Notes: generated from the letters alone by a model not told the origin. A stretch of 64,000 bases of DNA from CAZDDB01 sp963843285 (GCA_963843285.1 CAWJJO010000004.1:62001-126000); one strand, 5' to 3'. Positions 26,383 through 35,884 are shown, numbered from the stretch's first letter. A program made the numbers and translations.

Positions 26383-26398
26383 GCGTAACCACATTCCG

Positions 26399-28819
26399 CT
26401 ATTCTGAGCGAAGCGCAACGTACGGATCCACGGCCGCAGCTCTTCGCGCGGGCAACCAGCATGCAAGAAGCGCAACCGCAACAAGAAACAAAGCGACGGA
26501 AACCAGTGGCAAGGCTTCCGTTGGGCTGACTTCAAAAAGCATACTCTGCATCAATCGAGTAAATCCTAGAGCTGCGAGCAATCCAACGCTCGCTCCTGCC
26601 ACCACCGGCGATCCGGCTTGTATCAAAATCAGCCGCAATACTTCGCGCGAAGATGCGCCCAGCGCCATGCGCACACCGATCTCCTGAACGCGCTGCAACA
26701 CGGTGTACGACATCACACCGTAAACGCCTACCGCCGCAAGAATGAGAGCGACTGCCGCAAGGATGGCCATCAAAATCATGTTGAACTTTGCATGGATGGT
26801 CGTTCCATCCAGCCAGTCTTCCATGGTTTTGATATCCGCGACCGGCTGATCCGGATCAAAGGAGCGAACGATCTGACGAACCGACGGGATGAAGTCTACA
26901 GGGTTGCCGCGCGTTCGCACCGTGATGGTCATCATGGACATCGCCAGCTCCGGATGTGGCCAGTACACTCCCGGCCGCACTTCGCTCGCGAGGTCTGCAT
27001 GTTTCACATCGCCGACTACGCCGATAATGGTGGTAGGAGGATTCGGATCGCGCATGTCGATTGTCAAACGCTTTCCGATCGGATCTTCGTGCGGAAAATA
27101 TTTATCCGCGAGCGCCTTGTTGATCACGACGACACGTTTCGCTTCCGTCGCTTCTATCGCATTCGGAACACGTCCGCGAAGCACCGGTATCTGCATGGTG
27201 CGGAAAAATTTCTCGTCCGTGATGAACACCTCTGTTACAGGCTCCTGGCCAACAACAGGCTTCGGCCTTCCTTCGATATAAAAACCGGTACCGGCTGGAG
27301 GTCCGGCAAATGGGAGAAAGCTGATCGCGCCTGCGGAAACCACTTCCGGCATTGAATTCAGACGTTCTATGATCCGCCGAAAAAAAGCGATCCTCTGAGC
27401 CTCTTCGGGATACTTCCTTTCGGAGATAACGACTCTGAACGTGAGTACACGGTCCGGATTGAAACCTGGATTGACTGCAGCGAGATGAGCAAAGCTCTGA
27501 ATCAGCAACGCTGCGCCCGCGAGGAGAACCATTGCAAGTGAAAGCTCAGCAATGATCAATGCGTTGCGATAGCGTGTGCCTTTCACCGTTGCGCCCTTTG
27601 CCGTTTCTTTCAAATGTTCCTGTACATTCCACCGCGATGCTTCCCACGCAGGAATCATGCCGAACAGCAGACCGGTAAAGATGGATGCGCCCAGTGCAAA
27701 AAGTACGACCGGCGGATTTACATGGACATCGCGGAAATCAATTCCGTACTGCGAGCCAAGAAGACCAAGCGCATCGACTCCCCAGAAGGCAAGACACAAT
27801 CCTACAGCGCCCCCGATTATTGCAATCAGTACGCTTTCCGTCAGTAACTGCCGGGCGATCTGGAACGGTGTAGCCCCAAGTGATGAGCGAACTGCAATTT
27901 CCTTTGTAGCAGAGAGGGCTCGGGTTAACAAAAGATTTGCCACATTCGTACATGCGATCAGCAAAACAAAAATTACGGCTCCCGAAAGAATCAATAGAGC
28001 GGTCCTGACTTCACCACTGAGCTGATCGCGTAACGGAACAACCGTAGCTCCCCAATTGGTATTAAAGTCTTTGTATTGTTTCTCCAGGTTTGCGGCCACT
28101 CGAGTCATTTCCGCTTGTGCTTGCTCGATCGATTTGCCCTGCTTCAAGCGCGCAACCGTCATGAGAAAACGACCCTGACGCGTCCGCATCTCAGGTCTAA
28201 TGGGCCACCGGACCCAAATGTCCGGCGCCTTGCGGATGAACGAACCTTTCTGGATGTACCATTTGAAGGAGGGGGGCATGATTCCGATGATGGTCGTTTC
28301 TTTATCGTTGAGAATGATCTTCTTTCCAACAATCTGCGGATCGCTGCCAAAGCGCCGTTGCCAGAGACCATAGCTCAGTACTGCAAGCCGTGAATCAGGA
28401 TCTCCAGCGGTAAAAATCCTCCCATACAATGGAACCGCGCCGATAACGGAAAAAAAATTGGGAGTTACGAATTCGGCAGGAACTTCCTCAGGCTCTCCGC
28501 CGCCGGTGATATTGCCGGGATTATCTAAAAACGCGGCCATATCTTCGAAGACACGATTCTGTTCTTTCCAGTCGGAATAATTCGCGGGATTTACAACGTT
28601 CTGATCTTGATTCTCGAAGCGGTCCGCTTCCCATACAATCGCCAGCCGGTCAGCATCGCGATACGGCAATGACTGCCACAAGACGGCGTACAGCACGCTG
28701 AATATCGACGTAGTGGCGCCGATCCCAAGAGCCAGAACAACGATGGCGGCCAGTGAATATGCGGGGCGGCGAAACAAAATTCTCAAACTGTAACGAAGAT
28801 CGCGCATGAGAATATCCAT
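26399..28819 (-). CDS. ADOP-type ABC transporter permease (MacB/FtsX duplicated)
   Basis: The protein has 806 residues. The N-terminus MRDLRYSLRILFRRPAY leads into helix 1 (SLAAIVVLALGIGATTSIFSVL), then a periplasmic MacB core, FtsX module 1 (about 275-400; AVIFVLLIACTNVANLLLTRA), a second periplasmic domain and FtsX module 2 (about 690-800; QRVQEIGVRMALGASSREVL). It ends VALRSE, like many MacB relatives. No ATPase gene is adjacent. It shares architecture with 1172-3610 but is clearly diverged in sequence. It lies head-on to the lanthipeptide genes only through a REP repeat, so a link to lanthipeptide export is possible but unproven. Confidence 0.93.
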   Translation of the reverse strand: MDILMRDLRYSLRILFRRPAYSLAAIVVLALGIGATTSIFSVLYAVLWQSLPYRDADRLAIVWEADRFENQDQNVVNPANYSDWKEQNRVFEDMAAFLDNPGNITGGGEPEEVPAEFVTPNFFSVIGAVPLYGRIFTAGDPDSRLAVLSYGLWQRRFGSDPQIVGKKIILNDKETTIIGIMPPSFKWYIQKGSFIRKAPDIWVRWPIRPEMRTRQGRFLMTVARLKQGKSIEQAQAEMTRVAANLEKQYKDFNTNWGATVVPLRDQLSGEVRTALLILSGAVIFVLLIACTNVANLLLTRALSATKEIAVRSSLGATPFQIARQLLTESVLIAIIGGAVGLCLAFWGVDALGLLGSQYGIDFRDVHVNPPVVLFALGASIFTGLLFGMIPAWEASRWNVQEHLKETAKGATVKGTRYRNALIIAELSLAMVLLAGAALLIQSFAHLAAVNPGFNPDRVLTFRVVISERKYPEEAQRIAFFRRIIERLNSMPEVVSAGAISFLPFAGPPAGTGFYIEGRPKPVVGQEPVTEVFITDEKFFRTMQIPVLRGRVPNAIEATEAKRVVVINKALADKYFPHEDPIGKRLTIDMRDPNPPTTIIGVVGDVKHADLASEVRPGVYWPHPELAMSMMTITVRTRGNPVDFIPSVRQIVRSFDPDQPVADIKTMEDWLDGTTIHAKFNMILMAILAAVALILAAVGVYGVMSYTVLQRVQEIGVRMALGASSREVLRLILIQAGSPVVAGASVGLLAALGFTRLMQSMLFEVSPTEALPLVSVALFLVAVALLACWLPARRAAAVDPYVALRSE

Positions 28820-28954
28820 GGCAATACACTCCTATCCCAGACCGTCTTTGCAATTCTCGTGCCCTGACAGGTAGAGGAAAGTCTCTCGCAAAGACCCAAG
28901 GAACGTAAAGTTTTATGTCCGGTTGTGGGATGTGAGTTGTCTGAGAACGGACAC

Positions 28955-29007
28955 ATGGAGCGCAGGTGTCTCGCCTGCATTATGGGTCGCAGGCTTCCAG
29001 CCTGCAT
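28955..29007. repeat. REP-like palindromic repeat, family A
   Basis: TGGAGCGCAGGTGTCTCGCC then TGCATTATGGG and TCGCAGGCTTCCAGCCTGCA. Its left unit has the loop variant (GGCGAGA on the other strand) that matches the reconstructed IS110 target. Confidence 0.85.
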
Positions 29008-29037
29008 GGTTTACAATGCACCTGACCCGAGCACGGA

Positions 29038-30237
29038 TCACCGGGATGCTTTTTGTCGAGCGATTTTAGATTCGTACAGTTGTGTTAAGAAATCGTAGAG
29101 AACAAGTTCCTGTTTTCGCTGGGCGGAGCGCAATAAGCGGTTCGCAAACATGTGGACGTAGCTGGGAGCGAGTTCGATTCGGGGAACAGAAAGCTTTCCG
29201 GATCGTTCCACCGCTGCGAGCTCTGAGAAGATGGGGATCAGACGGTTCGATCGCAGCCTGAGGATTTCAAATCCTGGCGCCAGCAGATGGTCCTGATCGT
29301 ATTCCGCATCCAGAAGAACCTCCAGATGCTTGCGTTCCTTCCGAAGTTTATCGCCGAGCTCATGGGTAAACTTTGTATCTACGCGAAACTCCTTTGCAAA
29401 ACGGTCTCGCGCTTCCTTCATCACATTGAGTTTTGTTTCTAGATCGAAGCCCAGATCGCTAAGAAGCACATCGATTCCACGGAGTGCAAGGCGCCATCGC
29501 TCGTTCAGTCCTTCATCCCCCTGATCGAGGAGCTCAAGAATTTCCAGAACTGCCTCGCTGTCGACATGGAAGAACCGCTCTGCCAGTTCCATTCCTTCTG
29601 CGCCTCCGTAACGCTCCACCTCGCGTTCGTATGTATCCAGCTGGACGCGCCAGAGACTTTCGTCCGCCAGCAGGGAATTCGCCACCGATTGCAGTTTGGG
29701 AAGAGCGTCCGAATACAATCCGTTCGGGTCGCCATGAATCCGCACACGCAGATGCCAGTCTGGATCTCCGTAACGAATGAAGAACCAGCGGTCGACGGAA
29801 TTCGAAGCAGCGATTTCGCGAAGTACCGAAGCCAGGACGTCTCGAAGCAAATGATCTGCGGTTGCCGTGCCCGTATACAGTTTGAAGTACAGCCATTCCG
29901 AGCCTGGCGGAAACGTGCGTTTCAATGGAGCGCCTGTCGCGACGTGTGATCTTTGCTCCGCAACTTCCTTCAACGCGGAAGTTTCCTCTGCCTGCCTTAC
30001 AAAGGGGACGATGAGCTCATGTACGAATCTGCCTTCCGGCCCCTGCGCGCACAACTGATCCATCGCCGGAAACATTTCCACGAGCTCAGCTTCTTCGCGC
30101 GCCTTCACAAGATGCGCAAAAGTTTCGACGCATAGAACATTATCAAAATCAAAGGGGAGCACATTGTCGTAGTCTTGCAAAGCAACCCAACGAGGTATCC
30201 GCCGCTCAGCCCGCCAGGATTGAATCGTCTGGAACAA
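29038..30237 (-). CDS. lanB: Lantibiotic dehydratase LanB, C-terminal segment (end of glutamylation domain plus SpaB_C elimination domain), out of frame with the N-terminal segment
   Basis: The reading frame gives 399 residues. Residues about 1-60 (QSWRAERRIPRWVALQDYDNVLPFDFDN) are still the end of the Lant_dehydr_N domain, which in class I dehydratases continues without a break from the upstream segment. Residues about 120-390 are the SpaB_C / thiopeptide-type domain: SEWLYFKLYTGTATADHLLR and WFFIRYGDPDWHLRVRIHGD. The domain eliminates glutamate from Ser/Thr esters to give dehydroalanine or dehydrobutyrine. Because the frame begins inside a domain and not between domains, a one-base loss in a G run (minus strand, 30243-30246) is the simplest cause of the split. 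Restoring it fuses the two into about 1,075 residues, normal LanB size. Confidence 0.85.
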   Translation of the reverse strand: MFQTIQSWRAERRIPRWVALQDYDNVLPFDFDNVLCVETFAHLVKAREEAELVEMFPAMDQLCAQGPEGRFVHELIVPFVRQAEETSALKEVAEQRSHVATGAPLKRTFPPGSEWLYFKLYTGTATADHLLRDVLASVLREIAASNSVDRWFFIRYGDPDWHLRVRIHGDPNGLYSDALPKLQSVANSLLADESLWRVQLDTYEREVERYGGAEGMELAERFFHVDSEAVLEILELLDQGDEGLNERWRLALRGIDVLLSDLGFDLETKLNVMKEARDRFAKEFRVDTKFTHELGDKLRKERKHLEVLLDAEYDQDHLLAPGFEILRLRSNRLIPIFSELAAVERSGKLSVPRIELAPSYVHMFANRLLRSAQRKQELVLYDFLTQLYESKIARQKASR

Positions 30238-32267
30238 CTCCGCCCCATGAATTTTGCGAAATGCCGGATCTCTTCTTTGGTCAAGCGCCAGCGGGCTTTA
30301 AAAAATACAAGACGTCCTGCCGTTACGCGAGGCAGAAAAGGCGCTTTTCGAAGAATACCCCAGTCCCAACCGGCCCATTCTGTAATCTGCTGGTGTTGAA
30401 TGACGCACAGAAAGCGGTAAATACCGAGCTGGCTCATTTTGAAGTTGTGAGCATTGGTCATGCGAGGGATAATCTCACGCCCAAGTTGCGCAGAGCGCAA
30501 GAGCACGCGTTCTCCGTTCACGGAAACACGAAGGTCGGTCACCAGAATTTGCCGATCCGGTGGAACACCTGGGTGTCCGAGGTAGGGATTTCGTAGTCGC
30601 GTAGAACCGGACGGCACAGGATGTTGCCGAGACGTCCTTCCGGCAGATGTCACGATTCGGCAAAGAGGGCATCGGGGCGCAGCGCTTCTTCGGAGCGAAG
30701 ATGCTGCTCCACATAACGTCGCAATGTTTCCATCCGCGTGGCAGAAGCGGCCCAGCAGGCTCGCGCCGGACGGACCGGATACGGTGGAAATGAGCACACG
30801 AAAGTCACCTTTCGCCAACGCGTCTTGTGAAGTCGCAGCAACAGCGGCGATCACCGCAAATGCGTCAGGAAGTTGCAACGAATTCTTGTCGCTTAGAGTT
30901 TCCAGTTCGCGCGAATCCAGACTCAGCTCGCTAGCACCGCTTTGAAGAATCTCGCTAAGCTTCCGAAGCAGAAAATTCTCACGTTCGCTCCAGGGCGTGT
31001 TGTCATCCGAGGAAGTTGGAAAAGGAAGTCCTTGAAGCAATGGTGATGTATCCTCGGTTGCTTCGAAACCGACGCCGGACTCTTCGTCCAGAGCTTCCAC
31101 GAGCGGTACTTCTCGGCCCTCGTATCGCGCCCGAAAAGCCTCTCTAAAGCGCTTCAAGCTTTCCGGTTCAGAGCGACGCCGGATCTTGCGCAAAATCTCC
31201 ACGCCTCGTTCTATTTCTTCCAACACTGCGTTACCCAGAGTTGCGCCGATCGCGGGCTTCATCAGATCCACCTGGTAGAGCCGCGGCAATTCAACTTTCG
31301 CAGGCAATTTGCTGAGGCTCTGAGCGATGCCGCGGTAGCGTTCCCGCTTTGCTCCTAAACCACCCGCATCAATGTCGTACAATTCCGAGCGAATTTGATC
31401 CAGAATGCCGGCAATGTGCGAAGTCTCCGCATGGCCTTGAAGCCGTTCAATCAGCGGATGAATCGGCTCCGGTCCCGTAACAGTTAGCTGGAGATCCGGG
31501 ATGAGCACCTGACTCTCGATCAATTCTCCGATGTACTCTTCCGCTTCCTCCATGGAAACATCTTCATCTGCAAGAGGCGCGGTCAGCTCAGCAAACGAAG
31601 CGCCGGATTGAGAACGGGTGAGAGTTGCTTCGAGGTAATCGGTTTTTTCGATAGCGGTGAGACGAAAGGATCGGACCTTGTCTTGCAGGTGCGATTCTAC
31701 ATAGCGAAGACGTCCCGCTACGGAATAAAGGCTGGAGTTTGGCCGGTAGCGAAACAGGTTTCTAAATTCGGGATTTTTTGAATTGGATTCGGCCAACGCA
31801 TAGAGGTAATCCATATCAAGCCGCGTATGCCGCTTGTACTTTTTGTGCTCCCCTATAGTCAGTTGTGTCTGGCTGGCAATCGTTCCAACTGAAGTGCCGG
31901 CAAATAAGCCGAATGGTGTAGCGCGACCTGCCATTCGCGCGAAATAGCGTACGAGTGCGCGTTCGATCCGCTGCCCGCGTTCACTTTCCGGCTCACGCAA
32001 CCAGACATCCAGTGAATCATCGAGATCGGGAGAAGCGACAAAGATAGCATCCCGAACCTCTTCTCGCGAGACAATTCCGAACAAACGCTCGCGAAGCCGT
32101 TCTCGATCCGCCGCGAGCGCTTGCTCAAATCGTGCAGGATCGTTTCGCGCAGCAGGCGCCTGGAGTTCTTCACTCCACCGCAAAAGTTCGTCGAATGGCA
32201 GCAGGGGTGTGCGCATCGCAAAGAACCCCGAATGCGTAAACGAATTCCGATGTTTCCGTGCTGTCAT
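30105..32267 (-). CDS. lanB: Lantibiotic dehydratase LanB, N-terminal glutamylation domain, frameshifted
   Basis: The frame has 720 residues, of which about 675 are genuine. The start HSGFFAMRTPLLPFDELLRW is typical of LanB. Lant_dehydr_N signatures include RMAGRATPFGLFAGTSVG, RTRLDMDYLY-like HTRLDMDYLY, GPSGASLLGRFCHAD and SAHNF-like NAHNFKMSQLGIYRFLC. This domain transfers glutamate from Glu-tRNA to Ser/Thr of the precursor. Between 30584 and 30750 the expected sequence (RRYVEQHLRSEEALRPDALF, LPEGRLGNILCRPVLRDYEI) is scattered over three frames by about four compensating single-base shifts. The last 45 residues after KFMG are out-of-frame read-through into the C-terminal segment. The start at 32267 is the first Met; one at 32216 is possible. 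Confidence 0.85.
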   Translation of the reverse strand: MTARKHRNSFTHSGFFAMRTPLLPFDELLRWSEELQAPAARNDPARFEQALAADRERLRERLFGIVSREEVRDAIFVASPDLDDSLDVWLREPESERGQRIERALVRYFARMAGRATPFGLFAGTSVGTIASQTQLTIGEHKKYKRHTRLDMDYLYALAESNSKNPEFRNLFRYRPNSSLYSVAGRLRYVESHLQDKVRSFRLTAIEKTDYLEATLTRSQSGASFAELTAPLADEDVSMEEAEEYIGELIESQVLIPDLQLTVTGPEPIHPLIERLQGHAETSHIAGILDQIRSELYDIDAGGLGAKRERYRGIAQSLSKLPAKVELPRLYQVDLMKPAIGATLGNAVLEEIERGVEILRKIRRRSEPESLKRFREAFRARYEGREVPLVEALDEESGVGFEATEDTSPLLQGLPFPTSSDDNTPWSERENFLLRKLSEILQSGASELSLDSRELETLSDKNSLQLPDAFAVIAAVAATSQDALAKGDFRVLISTVSGPSGASLLGRFCHADGNIATLCGAASSLRRSAAPRCPLCRIVTSAGRTSRQHPVPSGSTRLRNPYLGHPGVPPDRQILVTDLRVSVNGERVLLRSAQLGREIIPRMTNAHNFKMSQLGIYRFLCVIQHQQITEWAGWDWGILRKAPFLPRVTAGRLVFFKARWRLTKEEIRHFAKFMGRSCSRRFNPGGLSGGYLVGLLCKTTTMCSPLILIMFYASKLLRIL

Positions 32268-32332
32268 CCTGATTCATTCTAACCCGCGAGCGAGTATCCC
32301 TGCATGACGTATGATCGAATAGGCTGGCTTGT

Positions 32333-33586
32333 CTAATGAATGTTTACCAGAAGCATGCGATCCCACTCCGGCCGGACTGAAGTAGCTGCGGCAAGAAGCG
32401 CAAGGGCTATTCCGGTTACGCCGGTCAGAAAGCTCGGTTCGTTTACCCATCGAACAGAGCCATCGGGCTCGGGCGAGTAGGCGGAGTATCCTGCGCTGCC
32501 ACGGCCCGGTTTTCTCATTTCTAATGTGCGCTGAAACCAGAATCGTGCCGCTTCTTTGAGCCATTTCTTGCCGGTTGCCTGAAACATCCGGTTGAAAATA
32601 TGACCCAGACCTGCTGCGCCGTGGCAGATGCCGGCATCCTGTACTCGTGTTTCGGAAAGTGGCCGCACTGCCACGTGCCGGGCGATTCTCAATGCTTCTT
32701 CTTCCCATGATTTTTCACCAAGCGCTCGAGCGGCGGAAAGAAGCGCGACCGCAATCCCGGGGTCGCCGTAGCACCAGGCAGAACGGGAAGCGCCGTCTTC
32801 TAAATCCGGCCCGGCCCAGGAGGTAAAAATGGAGGCTTCGTTGTCGGGCAGCTTGTGCTTCAATAACCAGCTTACAGATCCAAGCAACAATCGCTTCGTC
32901 TTACGCCGCTGCACGCCCGCTGCATAGGCGTTTCCCAGCAGCGCAATCACACCAGGAATGCCATGCGCCAACCCCAGGTTGTAGTAGCCGCGCGGGCATT
33001 TTTCGCGCTGCCATTCCGGCAACAATTCAGGAGACGTATGCCAGGTGATCCCATCCGCGTCTTCTTCGGCGGTCTCCTCCAGATGGTCAATCACCTTCTT
33101 CAAACACTCCCGCGCTGTGCGGTGCCGCAAACGTTCCAAAGAGTAAACGCCAAATCCAACAAGCCCGTTAACCAAATCGTACTCGGCAAGCCAGCGCTTT
33201 TTCGTCAGGTAGTCATTCAATGCTTGATCGATCTCTGAGGAATTTTCATCCTGATTCAGGAGTCTGGTATAAATATGGGTTGCTGCCCATGCGACTCCGG
33301 TAAAGCCGCCATAGAGGGACGGATGCATTGGCACGCTCGCCAATCCATCCACCGCCTCTTCCAGAAAACGCAATGAGGCATCTTTGTGTCCGGACCGGAT
33401 TCCCGCCAGGGCAAGGTAGCAATAGAGAATCGCAAAGCCTGCCTTTCCTCCGGCAAGCGAGGCCCGTTCGGCCGGCCCGTCGTTCGGGGAAAACGCCGGC
33501 CTGCTCAAACTTCTTGCGATGGCTTCAACAGTTTGAAGAGCCTGCGCGCGAGAGCCACCAGTCAGGATCGGACGCCATGTAGCCAT
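32333..33586 (-). CDS. lanC: LanC-like lanthionine synthetase (cyclase)
   Basis: The protein has 417 residues. The zinc ligands of LanC are all present: Cys 272 in WCYGDPG and Cys 321-His 322 in ICHGAAGLGH. The alpha/alpha-toroid GG/GxG motifs occur in order: PSLYGGFTGVAWA, LVNGLVGFGVYSL, LGLAHGIPGVIALL, CYGDPGIAVALL, CHGAAGLGHIF, SFLTGVTGIALALL. The enzyme adds precursor cysteine thiols to dehydrated residues, forming (methyl)lanthionine rings. It is followed after 65 bp by lanB on the same strand, so lanC-lanB is a probable operon. No lanM-type dehydratase domain is present, confirming class I. Confidence 0.93.
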   Translation of the reverse strand: MATWRPILTGGSRAQALQTVEAIARSLSRPAFSPNDGPAERASLAGGKAGFAILYCYLALAGIRSGHKDASLRFLEEAVDGLASVPMHPSLYGGFTGVAWAATHIYTRLLNQDENSSEIDQALNDYLTKKRWLAEYDLVNGLVGFGVYSLERLRHRTARECLKKVIDHLEETAEEDADGITWHTSPELLPEWQREKCPRGYYNLGLAHGIPGVIALLGNAYAAGVQRRKTKRLLLGSVSWLLKHKLPDNEASIFTSWAGPDLEDGASRSAWCYGDPGIAVALLSAARALGEKSWEEEALRIARHVAVRPLSETRVQDAGICHGAAGLGHIFNRMFQATGKKWLKEAARFWFQRTLEMRKPGRGSAGYSAYSPEPDGSVRWVNEPSFLTGVTGIALALLAAATSVRPEWDRMLLVNIH

Positions 33587-33984
33587 CAGTTCTTACCCGA
33601 GATCAATTGTACCCGCAGATTTCTCCAGCCTTCAAGGAGTTCATTGTTCGCAACACAGAAAGATGGAGATCCGCTCCCGGCGCAGAAGTGCTTTGCGGAC
33701 ATATAGCAAAAGCAGTTCATCATACGTCGTCTGCATCTTAGCCAACGGTGGCCAGTAGAGAAGCGCGTCAGTCACTTTGCTGTGAAGCAAACGAATGAAT
33801 TTCTAAATCATGTCCTCGTTCTTTTGATCTGCTTCGTCCTCCATGAGAATGACTTCATCAATGCCCCCGCTGGCAGAAACAAAACGATGACGGCCAGCGA
33901 TGGCGCCGTCCAGAAAAGAATGTTGGAACTTCCGGAGCCCATATACTTTCATGGAATGACGGCAATCATAAACGCGAAAAGTTG
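33587..33984. other. Gap upstream of lanC: short minus-strand frames, no convincing lanthipeptide precursor
   Basis: This is where a precursor would be expected. On the minus strand a 49-codon frame (33952-33803, start MKVYGLRKFQHSFLDG) is acidic at its end and has no Cys. After its stop another frame (VTDALLYWPPLAKMQTTYDE) runs to about 33650, then continues one frame over as ELLEGWRNLRVQLISGKN. These could be pieces of one decayed small protein. None has a Ser/Thr/Cys-rich core or a good ribosome site. Confidence 0.35.
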
Positions 33985-35661
33985 CTATGCCACAACGTCG
34001 TTAGCTGGACAGAGAAGGATTCCGCCCGTCAGATTGAGAACCCGTCCGAATTCGTTTTGCTGCAGAATCAACGCAGCCAGGTAACCGCGAAATCCGATCC
34101 GGCAGTAAACGACCGTCTGCTTGTCCGGGTTGAGTTCGCCTAGGCGATCTCTCAACTCATCAATCGGAATATGAATCGATCTCGGGAGATGCCCGGTCTG
34201 ATATTCCGCAGCCGTCCGGACGTCAACGAGTTGTATGTTCTCGTTGTTGTTCATGCGGACGTGTAAATCGTCACAGGTGATCGTGCCGATCACCTCACGC
34301 GACACGTTCGCGGCCACAAAGCCGGCCATGATGACCGGATCCTTGGCCGCGGAAAATTGTGGAGCGTACGCCAGATCTAGATTCTCCAGATCTGTAACCT
34401 TCATTCGGCCGTACAGAGCGGTCGCAATCACATCGATTCTTTTATCGACTCCGCGCTCCCCCACGATCTGGCTCCCCAACAACCTCCCCGATTCTTTTTC
34501 GACGACCAACTTCATGTGCATGAGGGCTGCGCCCGGATAATAGCCGGCGTGGTCAAGCGAATGGGTGAATGACACGTAATGCGGAATGCCCTCTCGGATC
34601 GCTTCCCGCTCGGAAAGTCCTGTTTTGGCGGCGGTCACCCCCATGGACTCCACGATGGCCGTTCCCAGGGCGCCGGGGAAAGTAAGCTCACCTCCTGCCG
34701 CATTGGCGCCGGCCACGCGTCCCTGCTTGTTTGCCGGTCCTGCCAGTGGTATCCGTGTCTTCCGACCCGTGACCAGGTGCGTGACTTCCACGGCATCGCC
34801 CGCAGCGTAGATATATGGATCCGAGGTCCGTTGATGTTCGTCAACATCGATGCCGCCCGCTGGTCCGATGACCAGTCCGCATTCGCGCGCAAGGCTAAGT
34901 TCGGGGCGGACGCCGACAGACAGGATCACCACATCAGCAGGGACTGCGCGTCCACTTTGAAGTATGACATGGTGAACAATCGGGGAACCGTCAAACGCTT
35001 TGATCCCGTCGGCAAGGATGAGTTCTACGCCTTGTGTTTCCAGGTGCGCGGCGACAAAGGCGGCCATATCCGGATCGAACGGAGGCAAAACTTGAGGAAG
35101 CATTTCCACAATGGCCACTTTCAACCCCCGGTGGTTGAGTGCTTCTGCGGCCTCAAGTCCGATGAAACCGGCACCCACAACTACCGCACGCTCAGGCTTT
35201 TCCATCTCAATCCACTCCCGGATTCTCTCCGAGTCGGGCACGGTTTTTACGGTGAAGACATTGGCCGCAGGCAGGCCCGGCAGGGCGGGCACGATCGCTC
35301 CGGCGCCAGGGGCAAGCACCAGCGTGTCGTAGCTCTGAAGATAAGTGCCGTTGGACTCCAGATCTCTTACCTCGACCTGTTTGTTTTTCCGATCGATGCG
35401 CAGCACTTCGTGCCTGACATGCGCGCGGACACGGAAGCGATTCCATAGGGTTGTGGGGTCCTGAAGCAGCAGGTCATCGCGCTTCTTGATGTCTTGAGAC
35501 ACGTAGTAGGGAAGGCCACAGTTCGCGAAGGAAACGTACGGACCGCGTTCGAACAGAACAATTTCAGCCTGTTCGCTGGTCCGCCTCGCTTTGGCTGCTG
35601 CGCTCGCTCCGCCGGCAACTCCTCCTACAATGACAATCGTCTTCGATTGAACGGAACTCAT
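33985..35661 (-). CDS. CoA-disulfide reductase / NADH:persulfide reductase-type flavoprotein with C-terminal rhodanese domain
   Basis: The protein has 558 residues. ATG at 35661 is chosen because GAGGTG lies seven bases upstream. The FAD Rossmann motif is VIVGGVAGGASAAAKARR, with the redox Cys 48 in FANCGLPYYV; the NAD(P)H site is AVVVGAGFIGLEAAEAL. A Pyr_redox dimerisation domain follows, then a rhodanese domain (about 455-558) with active Cys 520 in VVYCRIGFRG. This fusion (CoADR-RHD) in other bacteria reduces CoA-persulfide, polysulfide or CoA disulfide with NAD(P)H. It probably detoxifies or respires sulfane sulfur in the cytoplasm. It is not in an operon with the cytochromes on the opposite strand. 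Confidence 0.93.
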   Translation of the reverse strand: MSSVQSKTIVIVGGVAGGASAAAKARRTSEQAEIVLFERGPYVSFANCGLPYYVSQDIKKRDDLLLQDPTTLWNRFRVRAHVRHEVLRIDRKNKQVEVRDLESNGTYLQSYDTLVLAPGAGAIVPALPGLPAANVFTVKTVPDSERIREWIEMEKPERAVVVGAGFIGLEAAEALNHRGLKVAIVEMLPQVLPPFDPDMAAFVAAHLETQGVELILADGIKAFDGSPIVHHVILQSGRAVPADVVILSVGVRPELSLARECGLVIGPAGGIDVDEHQRTSDPYIYAAGDAVEVTHLVTGRKTRIPLAGPANKQGRVAGANAAGGELTFPGALGTAIVESMGVTAAKTGLSEREAIREGIPHYVSFTHSLDHAGYYPGAALMHMKLVVEKESGRLLGSQIVGERGVDKRIDVIATALYGRMKVTDLENLDLAYAPQFSAAKDPVIMAGFVAANVSREVIGTITCDDLHVRMNNNENIQLVDVRTAAEYQTGHLPRSIHIPIDELRDRLGELNPDKQTVVYCRIGFRGYLAALILQQNEFGRVLNLTGGILLCPANDVVA

Positions 35662-35884
35662 GCAAAACACCTCGTCAAATACCGCGGCAGAACATTGTTG
35701 TCATTGTCAGGCCATTCAGTTTAATCACTCTGTGTCCGGTTGAAAGAGTGCCTCTGTCCAACTTAATGTTTAGGGGCCCCGCCTGCCACCTTACCGGCGC
35801 CAAGCTTTCTGAGGATGTCAATGTTTAAAAACTTGAGAAGGCAGTATTGCGAGGCGCGGCGATTAGGTACTGGATGAAAATTTA

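Noticed and set aside
26399..28819. ADOP permease as the lanthipeptide exporter
   Set aside because: Separated from lanB by a REP repeat and it belongs to a large orphan family; there is no ATPase, and location alone is weak evidence.
28783..28965. Minus-strand frame after lanB starting MCPFSDNSHPTTGHKTLRSL, rich in Ser/Thr/Cys, as a lanthipeptide precursor
   Set aside because: It lies in the leader of the ADOP permease gene, begins in a REP repeat, has no ribosome site, no acidic leader and no double-Gly or GA cleavage motif; composition alone is not enough.
29038..32267. Split LanB as a natural two-protein thiopeptide-type dehydratase
   Set aside because: The second frame starts inside the Lant_dehydr_N domain and the junction is a one-base shift in a G run, not a domain border.
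33803..33952. 49-codon frame upstream of lanC as the lanthipeptide precursor
   Set aside because: No Cys and no Ser/Thr-rich core at the C-terminus, and no ribosome site; kept only as an unassigned frame in the gap description.
33782..34084. 100-codon plus-strand frame downstream of lanC
   Set aside because: Its 3' half is antisense to the CoADR gene and the rest shows no family signature or ribosome site.
34579..35448. 289-codon plus-strand frame
   Set aside because: Antisense to the CoA-disulfide-reductase/rhodanese gene, which has full motifs on the minus strand.
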